From positions 6,199,894 to 6,263,893 of the forward strand of contig NZ_JAJOZC010000001.1 of assembly GCF_023701695.1 (NCBI RefSeq): a stretch of 64,000 bases of DNA, given 5' to 3'. A program made the translations under genes and the position numbers. Source of the stretch: Streptomyces sp. RKAG290. Its GTDB lineage: Bacteria; Actinomycetota; Actinomycetes; Streptomycetales; Streptomycetaceae. The notes beneath the pieces are model-generated. The model ran no database searches, was not told the origin of the DNA, and saw nothing but the letters and a program-made list of their open reading frames with translations. The stretch's first letter is position 1. Each line of letters begins with the position of its first letter. Shown piece by piece: positions 17,984-27,246 of the stretch.

Positions 17984-18780
17984 CGCCGGGGTCCTCTTCC
18001 TTCATGGACTTCCTGTCCGACCAGTCGCCGGGGATGCTTCCGGGCAACCGGCAGCTGCCGCCCCTGAAGGGGGCCATCGAGGCTCCGCACGGCACCACCA
18101 TCGTCGCGGCGTCGTTCCCCGGCGGTGTGGTGCTGGCCGGTGACCGGCGGGCGACCATGGGCAACATGATCGCGCAGCGCGACATCGAGAAGGTCTTCCC
18201 GGCCGACGAGTACTCGGCGGTCGGTATTGCCGGCACGGCCGGACTGGCCGTGGAGATGGTCAAGCTCTTCCAGCTGGAGCTGGAGCACTTCGAGAAGGTC
18301 GAGGGCGCCCAGCTCTCCCTGGAGGGCAAGGCGAACCGGCTCTCCACGATGATCCGGAGCAATCTGGCGATGGCCATGCAGGGGCTCGCCGTGGTGCCGC
18401 TCTTCGCCGGGTACGACGTCGACCGCGAGCGCGGCCGGATCTTCTCCTACGACGTCACCGGCGGCCGTTCGGAGGAGACGGGATACGCGTCCACCGGCTC
18501 GGGGTCGATCTTCGCCCGCAGCGCCATGAAGAAGCTCTACCGCGAGGACCTGACGGAGGAGCAGACGCTCACTCTGGTCGTGCAGGCGCTGTACGACGCG
18601 GCGGACGACGACTCGGCGACCGGCGGACCGGACGTGGCCCGGCGCATCTATCCGATTGTCACCGTCATCACCGACGAGGGCTTCCGGAGGCTGACCGAGG
18701 CGGAATCCGCCGAGATCGCCCGCTCGATTCTGGAACGCCGGCTGGTGCAGCCCGACGGCCCGCGCGCCGAGCTGCTCTGA
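17935..18780 (+). CDS. prcB: 20S proteasome beta subunit
   Basis: The 281-residue subunit has a 53-residue propeptide ending in HG, followed by the catalytic Thr54 (HG|TTIV). Downstream it has the active-site Asp/Lys framework (GVVLAGDRRAT) and the GSGS motif. GTG start with GGAGGGAA. After self-processing, two seven-membered PrcB rings form the proteolytic centre of the 20S core. It is followed 59 bp later by prcA. The propeptide coding region overlaps the end of the endonuclease VII fossil. Confidence 0.97.
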   Translation: MEANTRSTGRLPAAFLTPGSSSFMDFLSDQSPGMLPGNRQLPPLKGAIEAPHGTTIVAASFPGGVVLAGDRRATMGNMIAQRDIEKVFPADEYSAVGIAGTAGLAVEMVKLFQLELEHFEKVEGAQLSLEGKANRLSTMIRSNLAMAMQGLAVVPLFAGYDVDRERGRIFSYDVTGGRSEETGYASTGSGSIFARSAMKKLYREDLTEEQTLTLVVQALYDAADDDSATGGPDVARRIYPIVTVITDEGFRRLTEAESAEIARSILERRLVQPDGPRAELL

Positions 18781-18839
18781 CCGTTCGTTCCCAGGCTTCT
18801 TCGATGCTCTTGTCACTGACAGAAAGGGACGGATAGCCG

Positions 18840-19703
18840 GTGTCGACGCCGTTCTATGTCTCACCTCAGCAGGCCATGGCCGACCGGGCGGAATACGCCC
18901 GGAAGGGCATCGCCCGTGGTCGCAGCCTGGTTGTGCTGCAGTACACCGACGGCATTGTGTTCGTCGGCGAGAACCCGTCCCGTGCGCTGCACAAGTTCAG
19001 CGAGATCTATGACCGGATCGGTTTCGCCGCCGCCGGCAAGTACAACGAGTACGAGAATCTCCGCATCGGCGGCGTGCGCTATGCCGATCTGCGTGGATAC
19101 ACCTATGACCGCGACGATGTGACGGCCCGTGGACTGGCGAATGTCTACGCGCAGACACTCGGCACCATTTTCTCCAGTGCGGCCGAGAAGCCGTACGAGG
19201 TGGAGCTGGTGGTCGCGGAGGTCGGCGCCGCGGCGGACGGTGACCAGATCTACCGGCTGCCGCACGACGGTTCGATCGTGGACGAGCACGGCTCGGTCGC
19301 GGTCGGCGGCAACGCGGAGCAGATCAGCACCTTCCTGGACCAGCGGCACCGTGACGGGATGTCACTCGCCGAGGCCCTGAAGCTGGCGGTGCAGGCGCTG
19401 TCCCGCGATCCCAACGGCAGCGAGCGGGAGATCCCCGCGGAGCGGCTGGAGGTCGCGGTCCTGGACCGCACGAGGCCCCAGCAGCGCAAGTTCAAGCGGA
19501 TCGTCGGCCGGCAGCTGGCGCGGCTGCTGGAGGCGGACGGCGCCGGTTCGACACCGACGGACGCCCCCTCCGACACGGAGGAAGGCGAGGGCGCCGGCAC
19601 CACCGCGGCCGCGACGGACACCGGCAAGCCGAGCCGGAAGCCCGCCGCCACCGACTCCCCGAAGTCCACTGATTCCACGGATTCCGGTGGGGACGTGGAG
19701 TAG
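18840..19703 (+). CDS. prcA: 20S proteasome alpha subunit
   Basis: The 287-residue subunit begins MSTPFYVSPQQAMADRAEYARKGIARG, the alpha-subunit gate helix, and lacks the beta-type catalytic Thr. Conserved DGIVFVGENPS and KYNEYENLRIGG blocks follow. About 50 C-terminal residues are Ser/Thr/Asp/Glu-rich and presumably disordered, as in other Streptomyces. GTG start with AAGGGACGG. Alpha rings cap the core and receive the ARC tail. Confidence 0.96.
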   Translation: MSTPFYVSPQQAMADRAEYARKGIARGRSLVVLQYTDGIVFVGENPSRALHKFSEIYDRIGFAAAGKYNEYENLRIGGVRYADLRGYTYDRDDVTARGLANVYAQTLGTIFSSAAEKPYEVELVVAEVGAAADGDQIYRLPHDGSIVDEHGSVAVGGNAEQISTFLDQRHRDGMSLAEALKLAVQALSRDPNGSEREIPAERLEVAVLDRTRPQQRKFKRIVGRQLARLLEADGAGSTPTDAPSDTEEGEGAGTTAAATDTGKPSRKPAATDSPKSTDSTDSGGDVE

Positions 19704-19719
19704 TACTCCCGCAGTGTCC

Positions 19720-19754
19720 GAGCCCCGGTCCGCCTCCTCGGCGGGCCGGGGCTC
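19720..19754. terminator. Bidirectional hairpin between prcA and the LacI gene
   Basis: GAGCCCCGG and CCGCC pair with GGCGG and CCGGGGCTC across a 5-base loop, with one mispaired position. It sits between convergent prcA and the LacI regulator gene and can end transcription from both. Confidence 0.7.
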
Positions 19755-19756
19755 CG

Positions 19757-20794
19757 TCATGGGTCCCGGCGGGTGGGCGGGGGAGCGGACGAGCCGCGGA
19801 CGACCAGGTGCACCGGCAGGCTGCCGGTCTCGGCCTGGCGGCCCTCCAGGACGGCCAGCAGGGCGCTCATGCCGCGCTCACCGACCTGCTCGGCCGGAAG
19901 CCGCACCGTGGTGAGTTCCGGTTCGACGGCCGTGGCCAGGGCCAGGTCGTCGAAGCCGGTGACGGAGAGATCGTCCGGTACCCGCAGCCCGAGCCTGCGG
20001 GCAGCCTTGCAGGCCCCCGCGGCCAGGATGTCGTCGTCACAGATGACGGCGGTGGGGCGGTGCCCCGGCAGTGCCAGCGCCCGCTCCATGGCCTCGCGGC
20101 CGGCCGTGACGTCCAGGGCCGCCGGGACAGTGCGCACGTCGGTGCCGGGCACACCGCGCAGGGCGTCGTGGACGGCGTCGGCGCGGACCGCGAACGTCCA
20201 GGTGTCGACGGCCGAGGCGAGATGGACGAAGCGGCGGTGGCCGAGGCCGAGCAGGTGTTCCGTCACCTGGCGCATCCCGTCCGCGACATCGAGGTTGACC
20301 CGGGCCGCCGGACCCGGGGCCGAGGGGTCGCTGTCGAGCATGACCAGCGGGAGACCGGCGCCGTGCAGGGCGCCGAGCGCGTCGGCGGCCATCGAGGAGG
20401 CGATCACCCCGTCCAGCGCGGCGCGGGCCGAGGCGAAGGGGTCCCTGGCCGGTCCGGTGCCGTCGGGCGAGGGGTAGAGGACGACACCGAAGCCGTGTTC
20501 GGCGGCGACCGCGGCGGCGCCGGTGTACACCCGGGCGAAGAACTCGTTGGTGAGCGCCGGGACGACGAGCAGGGCGGTCCTGGTGCTGCCGAGGCGCAGG
20601 TTCCGGGCGGCCAGGTTGGGCCGGTAGCCGAGGGCCTCGGCCGCGTCCCGCACGCGCTCCGTGGTGGCCCCGGAGACCCGGCCGCGCCACTTGTCGCCGA
20701 GGACCAGCGAGACGGTGGCCTGGGAGACGCCTGCGGCCCGAGCGACGTCACGGCTGGTCGGCCGGGGCGGGCCGGGCTGTGCTGGGCTGGTCAC
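19757..20794 (-). CDS. LacI/GalR-family transcriptional regulator
   Basis: The 345-residue protein has the LacI helix-turn-helix at about 12-35 (SRDVARAAGVSQATVSLVL), the hinge helix region (LGYRPNLAARNLR) and a periplasmic-binding-like sensor domain. GTG start with GGAGG 5 bp upstream. It is divergent from an MFS transporter gene; the inverted repeat at 20856-20882 between them is the likely operator. The ligand is unknown. The pair interrupts the proteasome gene series. Confidence 0.92.
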   Translation of the reverse strand: MTSPAQPGPPRPTSRDVARAAGVSQATVSLVLGDKWRGRVSGATTERVRDAAEALGYRPNLAARNLRLGSTRTALLVVPALTNEFFARVYTGAAAVAAEHGFGVVLYPSPDGTGPARDPFASARAALDGVIASSMAADALGALHGAGLPLVMLDSDPSAPGPAARVNLDVADGMRQVTEHLLGLGHRRFVHLASAVDTWTFAVRADAVHDALRGVPGTDVRTVPAALDVTAGREAMERALALPGHRPTAVICDDDILAAGACKAARRLGLRVPDDLSVTGFDDLALATAVEPELTTVRLPAEQVGERGMSALLAVLEGRQAETGSLPVHLVVRGSSAPPPTRRDP

Positions 20795-20855
20795 GCGGGC
20801 CTCCGGGCCGGTCGGGGCAGGCGCCGTGAGGTGGACCTGCGGACTGGGCTCATGG

Positions 20856-20882
20856 TACGTATGAAGCAGCAAGTTATACGTA
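20856..20882. promoter_or_regulatory. Inverted repeat in the LacI/MFS divergent promoter
   Basis: TACGTAT (20856-20862) and ATACGTA (20876-20882) form a perfect 7-bp inverted repeat with a 13-base spacer, in a locally AT-rich patch midway between the two start codons. It is the best candidate for the site of the LacI-family regulator; the assignment is inferred. Confidence 0.55.
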
Positions 20883-20927
20883 AAACCTCGGGTGGCCGGA
20901 AGGGTGCCCCACGGAGAGGGGCGGGAC

Positions 20928-22187
20928 ATGGCCGCGGGATATCTGGACATCCTCCGGGCGCGGCATGCCGCCCGGCTGCTGACGGGAACCCTCGTGGGGC
21001 GGCTGCCGAACGCCACCGCTCCCATCGCGATCGTGCTGTTCACCCGCGCGGAGGGCGGCAGCTACGCCCTCGCGGGCGCGCTCGCCGCGGTGTACGGGCT
21101 GGGCACGGCGGTCGGACAGCCGCTGCTGGGCCGCGCGGTGGACCTGTACGGCCAGCCGCGCGTCCAGCTGCCCGCCGCCGTGCTGTCCGCCCTCGGGATG
21201 ACCCTGCTCGCCGTGGCCGGGTTCGGGTCGCTGCCCCTGGCCTACGCGGCCGTGGCCGTCGCCGGGCTGGCCACCCCGCCCCTGGAGGGCGGCCTGCGGG
21301 CCCTGTGGCCGAGCGTCCTCGGCAGGGAGGACCGGGTGCACCGGGCGTACGCCATGGACGCGGTGGCGCAGGAGGTCATGTTCACGGTGGGCCCGCTGCT
21401 GGTGACCGTGCTGGTCTCCCTGCGGTCGCCCGCCGCCGCGCTCGTCGTCATCAACGCGCTCGGTGTCCTCGGGGCGCTCTCCGTCGTCCTGTCCGAGCCT
21501 TCCAGGACCTGGCGTTCGGCCCCGCGCGAGGCGCACTGGCTGGGCGCGCTGCGCTCGCCCGGCCTGCTGGCGCTGCTCGGCTCCTTCTTCTTCGTCGGCC
21601 TGGCGCTGGGCTCCATCACAGTGGCGGGGGTGGCGTACGCCGACGACCAGGGCCAGGAGTCCGTCTACGGCTGGCTGATGGCCGCCCTGGGGCTCGGCGC
21701 GCTGATCGGCGGCGTGTTCTACGGGGCGCGGCAGTGGGCGGGGCCGCCGGAGCGCCGGCTGCGGGTGATCGTGGCGCTCCTCGCGCTCGGCTACCTGCCG
21801 CTGGTGCTGACCCCGGGCGTGGTGGCGATGACCCTGCTGGCCGCCGTCGCAGGGGTGTTCCTGGCCCCCGCGATCGCCTGCTCGTTCCTCGTCGTCGACC
21901 GGCACGCCCCGCGGGGCACCGTGACGGAGGCGTTCTCCTGGCTCGTGACGACGTTCGGGGTGGGCGCGGCGGCGGGCACGGCGGTGGCGGGTCCGGCTGT
22001 GGAACTGGGCGGCACGGCGTGGAGTTTCGCCGTCGCGGGGGCCGGTGGAGTGGCCGCGCTGCTCGTTCTGCTGGCCACCGGAAAGGTCCTCGCAGCTCCC
22101 GGGCGTAGTGCTGTCGCGGTGCGAGGATCGGAAAATGATCGAAACGGTGCCGTCGAACCCGGTTTCAGCTCGGGCCATCAGGCGTAA
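20928..22187 (+). CDS. Major facilitator superfamily transporter
   Basis: The 419-residue protein has about 12 hydrophobic segments in two halves, with the MFS loop motif between the second and third segments (GQPLLGRAVDLYGQPR). ATG start with GGAGAGGGGCGGG. It is divergent from the LacI gene, so it is probably a regulated exporter of a small molecule. Its stop lies only 9 bp before pafA, so readthrough into pafA is possible. Substrate unknown. Confidence 0.88.
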   Translation: MAAGYLDILRARHAARLLTGTLVGRLPNATAPIAIVLFTRAEGGSYALAGALAAVYGLGTAVGQPLLGRAVDLYGQPRVQLPAAVLSALGMTLLAVAGFGSLPLAYAAVAVAGLATPPLEGGLRALWPSVLGREDRVHRAYAMDAVAQEVMFTVGPLLVTVLVSLRSPAAALVVINALGVLGALSVVLSEPSRTWRSAPREAHWLGALRSPGLLALLGSFFFVGLALGSITVAGVAYADDQGQESVYGWLMAALGLGALIGGVFYGARQWAGPPERRLRVIVALLALGYLPLVLTPGVVAMTLLAAVAGVFLAPAIACSFLVVDRHAPRGTVTEAFSWLVTTFGVGAAAGTAVAGPAVELGGTAWSFAVAGAGGVAALLVLLATGKVLAAPGRSAVAVRGSENDRNGAVEPGFSSGHQA

Positions 22188-22196
22188 TGTTCAGTC

Positions 22197-23558
22197 ATGG
22201 ACCGCCGCATTTTCGGGCTGGAGAACGAGTACGGCGTCACGTGCACGTTCAGGGGACAGCGCCGACTGTCTCCTGATGAAGTGGCGCGCTACCTCTTCCG
22301 CCGTGTTGTGTCATGGGGCCGCAGCAGCAATGTCTTTCTGCGGAACGGCGCCCGCCTCTACCTCGACGTGGGATCGCATCCGGAATATGCAACCCCCGAA
22401 TGCGACAACCTGACCGAGCTGGTCACCCACGACAAGGCCGGCGAGCGCATTCTCGAAGGCCTGCTTGTCGACGCCGAACGCCGCCTGCACGAGGAGGGAA
22501 TCGCGGGCGACGTCTATCTCTTCAAGAACAACACCGACTCGGCAGGAAACTCCTACGGATGTCACGAGAACTACCTCGTGGCCCGGCACGGAGAATTCTC
22601 CCGGCTCGCGGACATCCTCATTCCCTTCCTCGTCACGAGGCAGCTGATCTGCGGTGCCGGCAAGGTGCTGCAGACCCCGCGGGGCGCCGTGTACTGCGTC
22701 AGCCAGCGTGCCGAGCACATCTGGGAGGGCGTCAGTTCCGCGACGACGCGCTCCCGTCCGATCATCAACACCCGGGACGAACCGCACGCGGACGCGGAGC
22801 GGTACCGCCGCCTCCACGTCATCGTGGGTGACTCCAACATGTCCGAGACGACCATGCTGCTCAAGGTCGGCGCGACCGACCTGGTGCTCCGCATGATCGA
22901 GGCGGGCACGGTGATGCGGGATCTGACGCTGGAGAACCCCATCCGGGCCATCCGCGAGGTCAGCCACGACATCACGGGTCAGCGCAAGGTCCGCCTCGCC
23001 AGCGGCCGCGAGGCGTCCGCCATCGAGGTGCAGCGCGAGTACTACGAGAAGGCCGTGGACTTCGTGGACCGCCGCGGCATCCGCACGGGCAACGTCGAGA
23101 AGGTCCTCGAACTGTGGGGCCGCACACTCGACGCGATCGAGGCCGAGGACCTCGACCGGATCGGTACCGAGATCGACTGGGTCATGAAGTACAAGCTCAT
23201 CGAGCGGTACCGGGCCAAGCACAACATGACCATGTCGAATCCGCGGGTCGCCCAGATAGACCTCGCCTACCACGACATCCACCGCCGGCGCGGTCTGTAC
23301 TACTTGCTGGAACGCAAGGGGCAGGCCGCTCGTATCTGCAACGACCTGAAGATCTTCGAGGGTAAATCGGTGCCCCCGCAGACCACCAGGGCGCGGCTGC
23401 GTGGCGACTTCATCCGGCGGGCCCAGGAGCAGCGGCGGGACTTCACCGTCGACTGGGTCCATCTCAAGCTCAACGACCAGGCGCAGCGCACGGTGTTGTG
23501 CAAGGACCCGTTCCGTTCCGTGGACGACCGGGTGGAGAAGCTGATCGCGGGCATGTGA
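22197..23558 (+). CDS. pafA: Pup-protein ligase
   Basis: The 453-residue protein is the paralogue of Dop without the Dop-specific loop. It begins RRIFGLENEYGVTC with the catalytic Glu pair. It contains HPEYATPECD (base region), KNNTDSAGNSYGCHENY and RPIINTRDEPHAD, and a C-terminal Pup-binding domain (DWVHLKLNDQAQRTVLCKDPF). It uses ATP to activate the Pup C-terminal Glu and joins it to target lysines. No clear ribosome site precedes the ATG, suggesting coupling to, or leaderless expression from within, the end of the MFS gene. Confidence 0.96.
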   Translation: MDRRIFGLENEYGVTCTFRGQRRLSPDEVARYLFRRVVSWGRSSNVFLRNGARLYLDVGSHPEYATPECDNLTELVTHDKAGERILEGLLVDAERRLHEEGIAGDVYLFKNNTDSAGNSYGCHENYLVARHGEFSRLADILIPFLVTRQLICGAGKVLQTPRGAVYCVSQRAEHIWEGVSSATTRSRPIINTRDEPHADAERYRRLHVIVGDSNMSETTMLLKVGATDLVLRMIEAGTVMRDLTLENPIRAIREVSHDITGQRKVRLASGREASAIEVQREYYEKAVDFVDRRGIRTGNVEKVLELWGRTLDAIEAEDLDRIGTEIDWVMKYKLIERYRAKHNMTMSNPRVAQIDLAYHDIHRRRGLYYLLERKGQAARICNDLKIFEGKSVPPQTTRARLRGDFIRRAQEQRRDFTVDWVHLKLNDQAQRTVLCKDPFRSVDDRVEKLIAGM

Positions 23559-23615
23559 GCCGACGCAGGAGGATGCCTCGGCTCCTGGGGCCTGTCGCAG
23601 GCCCTGGCGCGACTC

Positions 23616-23644
23616 GGGCCCCGTACGTTCCTCGTACGGGGCCC
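23616..23644. terminator. Hairpin after pafA
   Basis: A 12-bp perfect stem GGGCCCCGTACG / CGTACGGGGCCC with loop TTCCT lies 57 bp past the pafA stop. There is no T tract. Confidence 0.65.
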
Positions 23645-23816
23645 TGCCCACGCCCTAGAGTGTCGGGGACCCCCCTGGGCCGTGTGCGCGAAGTCTCGTC
23701 CGGCCTGCGATGTCCGGCACGCACGTGCGCAAGGCGCCGCAGGCCCCGCCCTCCGGGCGGACGACGACTTCGCGGACACGCCCCACCACATGTGCCGTCT
23801 GAGATCTGAGGAACCA

Positions 23817-24773
23817 GTGCGCCGACTTGCCGGCCTTCTAGTCGTCCCCCTGCTGCTGCTGTCAGCGGGCTGCGGTGGCGACGACAAGGGCTCCGACTCC
23901 GCTTCCGCCTCCGCGTCCGCCTCCTCCAAGGACGGATTCCCCGCGATCACCGCGGGCGCGAAGTTCGGCGAGAAGCCCACCCTGGCCAAGGGCACGGGAA
24001 CGCCGCCCAAGGAGCTCAAGACCAACGTTGTCAGTGAGGGTGACGGCGCGAAGCTCAAGAACGGCGACGCGATCCAGGTCAACTACCTCGGACAGGCGTG
24101 GGACTCCACCAAGCCGTTCGACAACAGCTTCGACCGCAAGCAGCCGTTCGATCTGACGCTCGGCGCGGGCATGGTCATCCAGGGCTGGGACAAGGGCCTC
24201 GTCGGCCAGAAGGTCGGCAGCCGCGTCGAGCTGGTCATCCCGCCGGAGCTCGGTTACGGCACGCAGGGCCAGGGTGACATCAAGCCGAACGCCACCCTCG
24301 TCTTCGTCGTCGACATCCTGAAGGCGAAGCAGATCCCGGCGTCCGCCAAGGGCACCGTGGTCGCCCAGGACAACGTCGACCTGCCGAAGGTGGGCACGAA
24401 GACCGACGGCAAGGCGCCGTCGCTCACGGTCCCCAGCAAGTCCGCCCCGCCCAAGAAGCTGGTCTCCAACTACGTCCTGGAGTCCAAGGGCGAGGTCATC
24501 AAGGAGACCGACAGCGTCGTCGTGAACTACGTGGCCAAGCTGTGGAAGGACGGCAAGACGTTCGACAGCACCTACGCGACGGGCAAGACGCAGACCTTCC
24601 CGTTGGCCCAGGTCACCCTCAAGGGTCTGAAGAACGGCCTGATCGGGAAGAAGATCGGCAGCCGTGTGCTGCTCGTCGTCCCGCCGGACCAGGCCTTCGG
24701 CAACAAGGCGCAGCAGTCGATCCCCAAGAACTCGACTCTCGTCTTCGCCGTGGACATCCTGGCGAAGATGTAA
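23817..24773 (+). CDS. Tandem FKBP-type peptidyl-prolyl isomerase lipoprotein
   Basis: The 318-residue product starts at GTG with GAGGAAC. It has a short lipoprotein signal ending LLSAGC (Cys19) and a Ser/Ala linker. Two FKBP domains follow, at about 70-155 (NYLGQAWDS, GMVIQGWDKGLVG, PPELGYG) and about 220-318 (NYVAKLWKDGKTFDSTY, PPDQAFG). The second domain has changed several pocket residues, so it may be a chaperone module rather than an active isomerase. It likely assists folding of exported proteins at the membrane. A second single-domain FKBP gene follows 43 bp later. Confidence 0.92.
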   Translation: MRRLAGLLVVPLLLLSAGCGGDDKGSDSASASASASSKDGFPAITAGAKFGEKPTLAKGTGTPPKELKTNVVSEGDGAKLKNGDAIQVNYLGQAWDSTKPFDNSFDRKQPFDLTLGAGMVIQGWDKGLVGQKVGSRVELVIPPELGYGTQGQGDIKPNATLVFVVDILKAKQIPASAKGTVVAQDNVDLPKVGTKTDGKAPSLTVPSKSAPPKKLVSNYVLESKGEVIKETDSVVVNYVAKLWKDGKTFDSTYATGKTQTFPLAQVTLKGLKNGLIGKKIGSRVLLVVPPDQAFGNKAQQSIPKNSTLVFAVDILAKM

Positions 24774-24816
24774 GACTGTCCGGGTTGCCCAGTTCATCAT
24801 TTAGAGGAGCAAGTCA

Positions 24817-25191
24817 GTGAGCATCGAGAAGCCCGAGATCGACTTCCCGGGTGGCGAGCCGCCGGCCGACCTGGAGATCAAGGAGATCTGGGAAGGCGAC
24901 GGCCCGGTGGCCCAGGCCGGCCAGACGGTCTCCGTCCACTACGTGGGCGTGGCCTTCTCCACCGGTGAGGAGTTCGACGCCTCCTGGAACCGCGGCACCC
25001 CGCTCCAGTTCCAGCTCGGTGGCGGTCAGGTCATCAAGGGCTGGGACCAGGGCGTGCAGGGCATGAAGGTCGGCGGCCGTCGCCAGCTGACCATCCCCGC
25101 GCACCTCGCCTACGGTGACCGCGGCGCCGGCGGCGGCGCCATCGCCCCGGGTGAGACGCTGATCTTCGTCTGCGACCTGGTCGCTGTCTGA
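24817..25191 (+). CDS. FKBP-type peptidyl-prolyl cis-trans isomerase
   Basis: The 124-residue cytoplasmic protein is a single complete FKBP domain with the usual pocket residues (HYVGVAFSTGEEFDASW, GQVIKGWDQGVQGMKVGGRRQLTIP, LAYGDRG). GTG start with GAGGAGCAAG. It catalyses proline isomerisation during protein folding. It is cotranscribed with the upstream lipoprotein FKBP and ends at a strong terminator. Confidence 0.95.
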   Translation: MSIEKPEIDFPGGEPPADLEIKEIWEGDGPVAQAGQTVSVHYVGVAFSTGEEFDASWNRGTPLQFQLGGGQVIKGWDQGVQGMKVGGRRQLTIPAHLAYGDRGAGGGAIAPGETLIFVCDLVAV

Positions 25192-25210
25192 TCCCGCGCC
25201 TGTGCGCTCC

Positions 25211-25246
25211 GAGGGCCCGTGCCGCAAGGCACGGGCCCTCGCTTTT
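25211..25246. terminator. Intrinsic terminator after the FKBP gene
   Basis: A 13-bp perfect stem GAGGGCCCGTGCC / GGCACGGGCCCTC with loop GCAA is followed by GCTTTT. It begins 20 bp past the stop codon. Confidence 0.92.
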
Positions 25247-25305
25247 GTCCGGACACCCCGGAGCGGTACGGTCGAGGGTCGTAGAGCAAAACAGAGAGGG
25301 CGTCG

Positions 25306-26258
25306 ATGGCGATTGCCAAGGCCGAGCGGCTGATGAACCTGGCACTGTGTCTGCTGGGGACCCGGCGCCCGCTCAGCAAGCGCGAACTGCGCGGATCCAT
25401 CGAGGCCTATCTGGAGGCGGGGTCCGACGACGCCTTCAACCGGATGTTCGAGCGCGACAAGGACGATCTGCGCGAGCTCGGTCTGGTCATCGAGACCGTG
25501 GAGAACCTGGACGGCGACACCGGCTATCTCGCCCGTCGCGACAGCAACCGGCTGCCCCCGATCACGCTGGACGCCGAGGAGGCCGCCGCGCTCGGACTGG
25601 CCGCCAAGGTGTGGCAGCAGGCCCGGCTGGCCGGCGCGGCCAGCGGCGCCCTGCAGAAGCTGCGGGCCGCGGGCATGCCGGAGGCCGAGGACGCCTACGA
25701 GGTGCACAGCGCACTCGAACCCCGCATCCCCGTCCATGAGGCCGCCTTCGAACCGCTGATGCTCGCCTGCCGTGACCGCCGGCCGGTGACCTTCGACTAC
25801 CGCAAGGGCAACTCCGCCCGCCCCGAGCAGCGCCAGGTCGAGCCTTGGACGCTGGAGTGCTGGCGCGGCCACTGGTACCTGGCCGGCTGGGACCGGGGCG
25901 GGGCGCGGAGCGGGTGTTCCGGCTCTCCCGGATCGCCGGCAAGGTGCGCTCCAGGGCCGGCGCGTTCACCGCCGAGGTGCCCGACGTCGTCACTGTCCGC
26001 GAGACCGTCGAGAGCTGGGCCGGCGAGACGGCCACCCGCACCGCCCTGATCAGGCTGCGGGCCGACTCCGGCTACCCGCTGCGAGCCCGGGCGATATCGG
26101 TCCGGGAACTCGGCGACGGGTGGGAGGAGTTGGAGATTCCGTACGGACACGGCCTGGACGCCTGGCTCGTCGAGTTCGGCCCGGACGTCGTCGTGCAGGA
26201 ACCTGCGGATCTGCGGGCCGACGTGGTGGACCGGCTGCGCGCCGTGGCCAAGGACTGA
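25306..26258 (+). pseudogene. pafB: WYL-domain regulator PafB, interrupted by a one-base frameshift
   Basis: Repaired, the protein has about 317 residues. It has an N-terminal helix-turn-helix (LSKRELRGSIEAYL), a central WYL domain (FDYRKGNSARPEQRQVEPWTLECWRGHWYLAGWD) and a C-terminal extension. The frame shifts at the G runs 25895-25903: after GHWYLAGWDRG it must gain one base to continue as AERVFRLSRIAGKV. In mycobacteria PafB and PafC together activate LexA-independent DNA-damage genes. The downstream pafC is intact and only 13 bp away. Both halves are well conserved, so a base-calling error is likelier than a dead gene. Confidence 0.85.
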
Positions 26259-26271
26259 GGGGACCGTATTC

Positions 26272-27228
26272 ATGGCCACGAACGCCATCGACCAGACCCG
26301 CCGGATGCTCTCGCTGGTGACGTACCTGCGCGAGCGCCCCGGCGCGCACGTCCAGGACGTCGCACGGGCCTTCGGGATCACCGAGGACGAGCTCATCTCG
26401 GACCTCGACGTCCTGCCCATGTGCGGGACCAGCTTCCGCGGCGGCGACCTGCTGGACATCGACACCGACGGCGACCGGATCTGGTGGCACAACCCGGACG
26501 ACGTCGCCGAGCCGCTCCGGCTCGCCGCCGACGAGGCGACGGCCCTGCTGGTCGCCGCCCGCGCCGTCGCGACGCTGCCCGGACTGCGCGAGAGCGACCG
26601 GCAGGCCCTGCTGCGGGCCACCGCCAAGCTGGAGGCCGCCGCCGGTGAGGTCGGGGCGGCGAGCTCCCGGCTCTCGGTCACCTTCGAGTCCGAGGGCGGT
26701 GTCTTCGCCGACGTGGACCGGGCGATCTCCGAGCGGCGCCGGCTCTGGCTGCGCTACTACTCGCCCGCGCGCGACGAGCTCACCGAACGCGAGGTGGACC
26801 CCATCCGGCTCTTCGCCGTGGGACACACCTACATGGAGGCCTGGTGCCGGTCCTCCGAGGACCGACGTACGTTCCGCCTCGACCGGGTCGCCGAGATCCG
26901 GCTGCTCGACGAGCCGGCCGCGCCGCCGGAGCTGGAGCTGCGGGACCTGTCCGAGGGGCTCGTCCAGCCCGCCGCCGAGGACCCCGAGGTCGTGGTCGAG
27001 GTCGGTCCCGGCGGGCGCTGGGTCGCCGAGTACTACCCGCACGACAGCGCCCACGAGCTGCCCGACGGCGGTCTGCGGATCACACTGCGCACCCCCGACC
27101 CCGCCTCGCTGCGCAGGCTCGCGCTCCGGCTCGGCGGGGAGGGGCGCATCGTCTCGCCGCCGGAGCTGGCCCAGAGCGCCCAGCGGGCGGCCCGTGCGGC
27201 GCTCGCCGCCTACGACGGCCTGGTCTGA
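26272..27228 (+). CDS. pafC: WYL-domain regulator PafC
   Basis: The 318-residue protein has a helix-turn-helix (VQDVARAFGITEDELISDLDVL), a WYL domain (RRRLWLRYYSPARDELTEREVDP and GHTYMEAWCRSSEDRRTFRLDRV) and a WCX C-terminal region. It is the PafC half of the PafBC DNA-damage activator, in an operon with pafB. ATG start with GAGGGGACC. Its location downstream of pafA is conserved in actinobacteria, although its function is transcriptional rather than pupylation. Confidence 0.93.
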   Translation: MATNAIDQTRRMLSLVTYLRERPGAHVQDVARAFGITEDELISDLDVLPMCGTSFRGGDLLDIDTDGDRIWWHNPDDVAEPLRLAADEATALLVAARAVATLPGLRESDRQALLRATAKLEAAAGEVGAASSRLSVTFESEGGVFADVDRAISERRRLWLRYYSPARDELTEREVDPIRLFAVGHTYMEAWCRSSEDRRTFRLDRVAEIRLLDEPAAPPELELRDLSEGLVQPAAEDPEVVVEVGPGGRWVAEYYPHDSAHELPDGGLRITLRTPDPASLRRLALRLGGEGRIVSPPELAQSAQRAARAALAAYDGLV

Positions 27229-27246
27229 GGGGACACCTGAGGAGAT

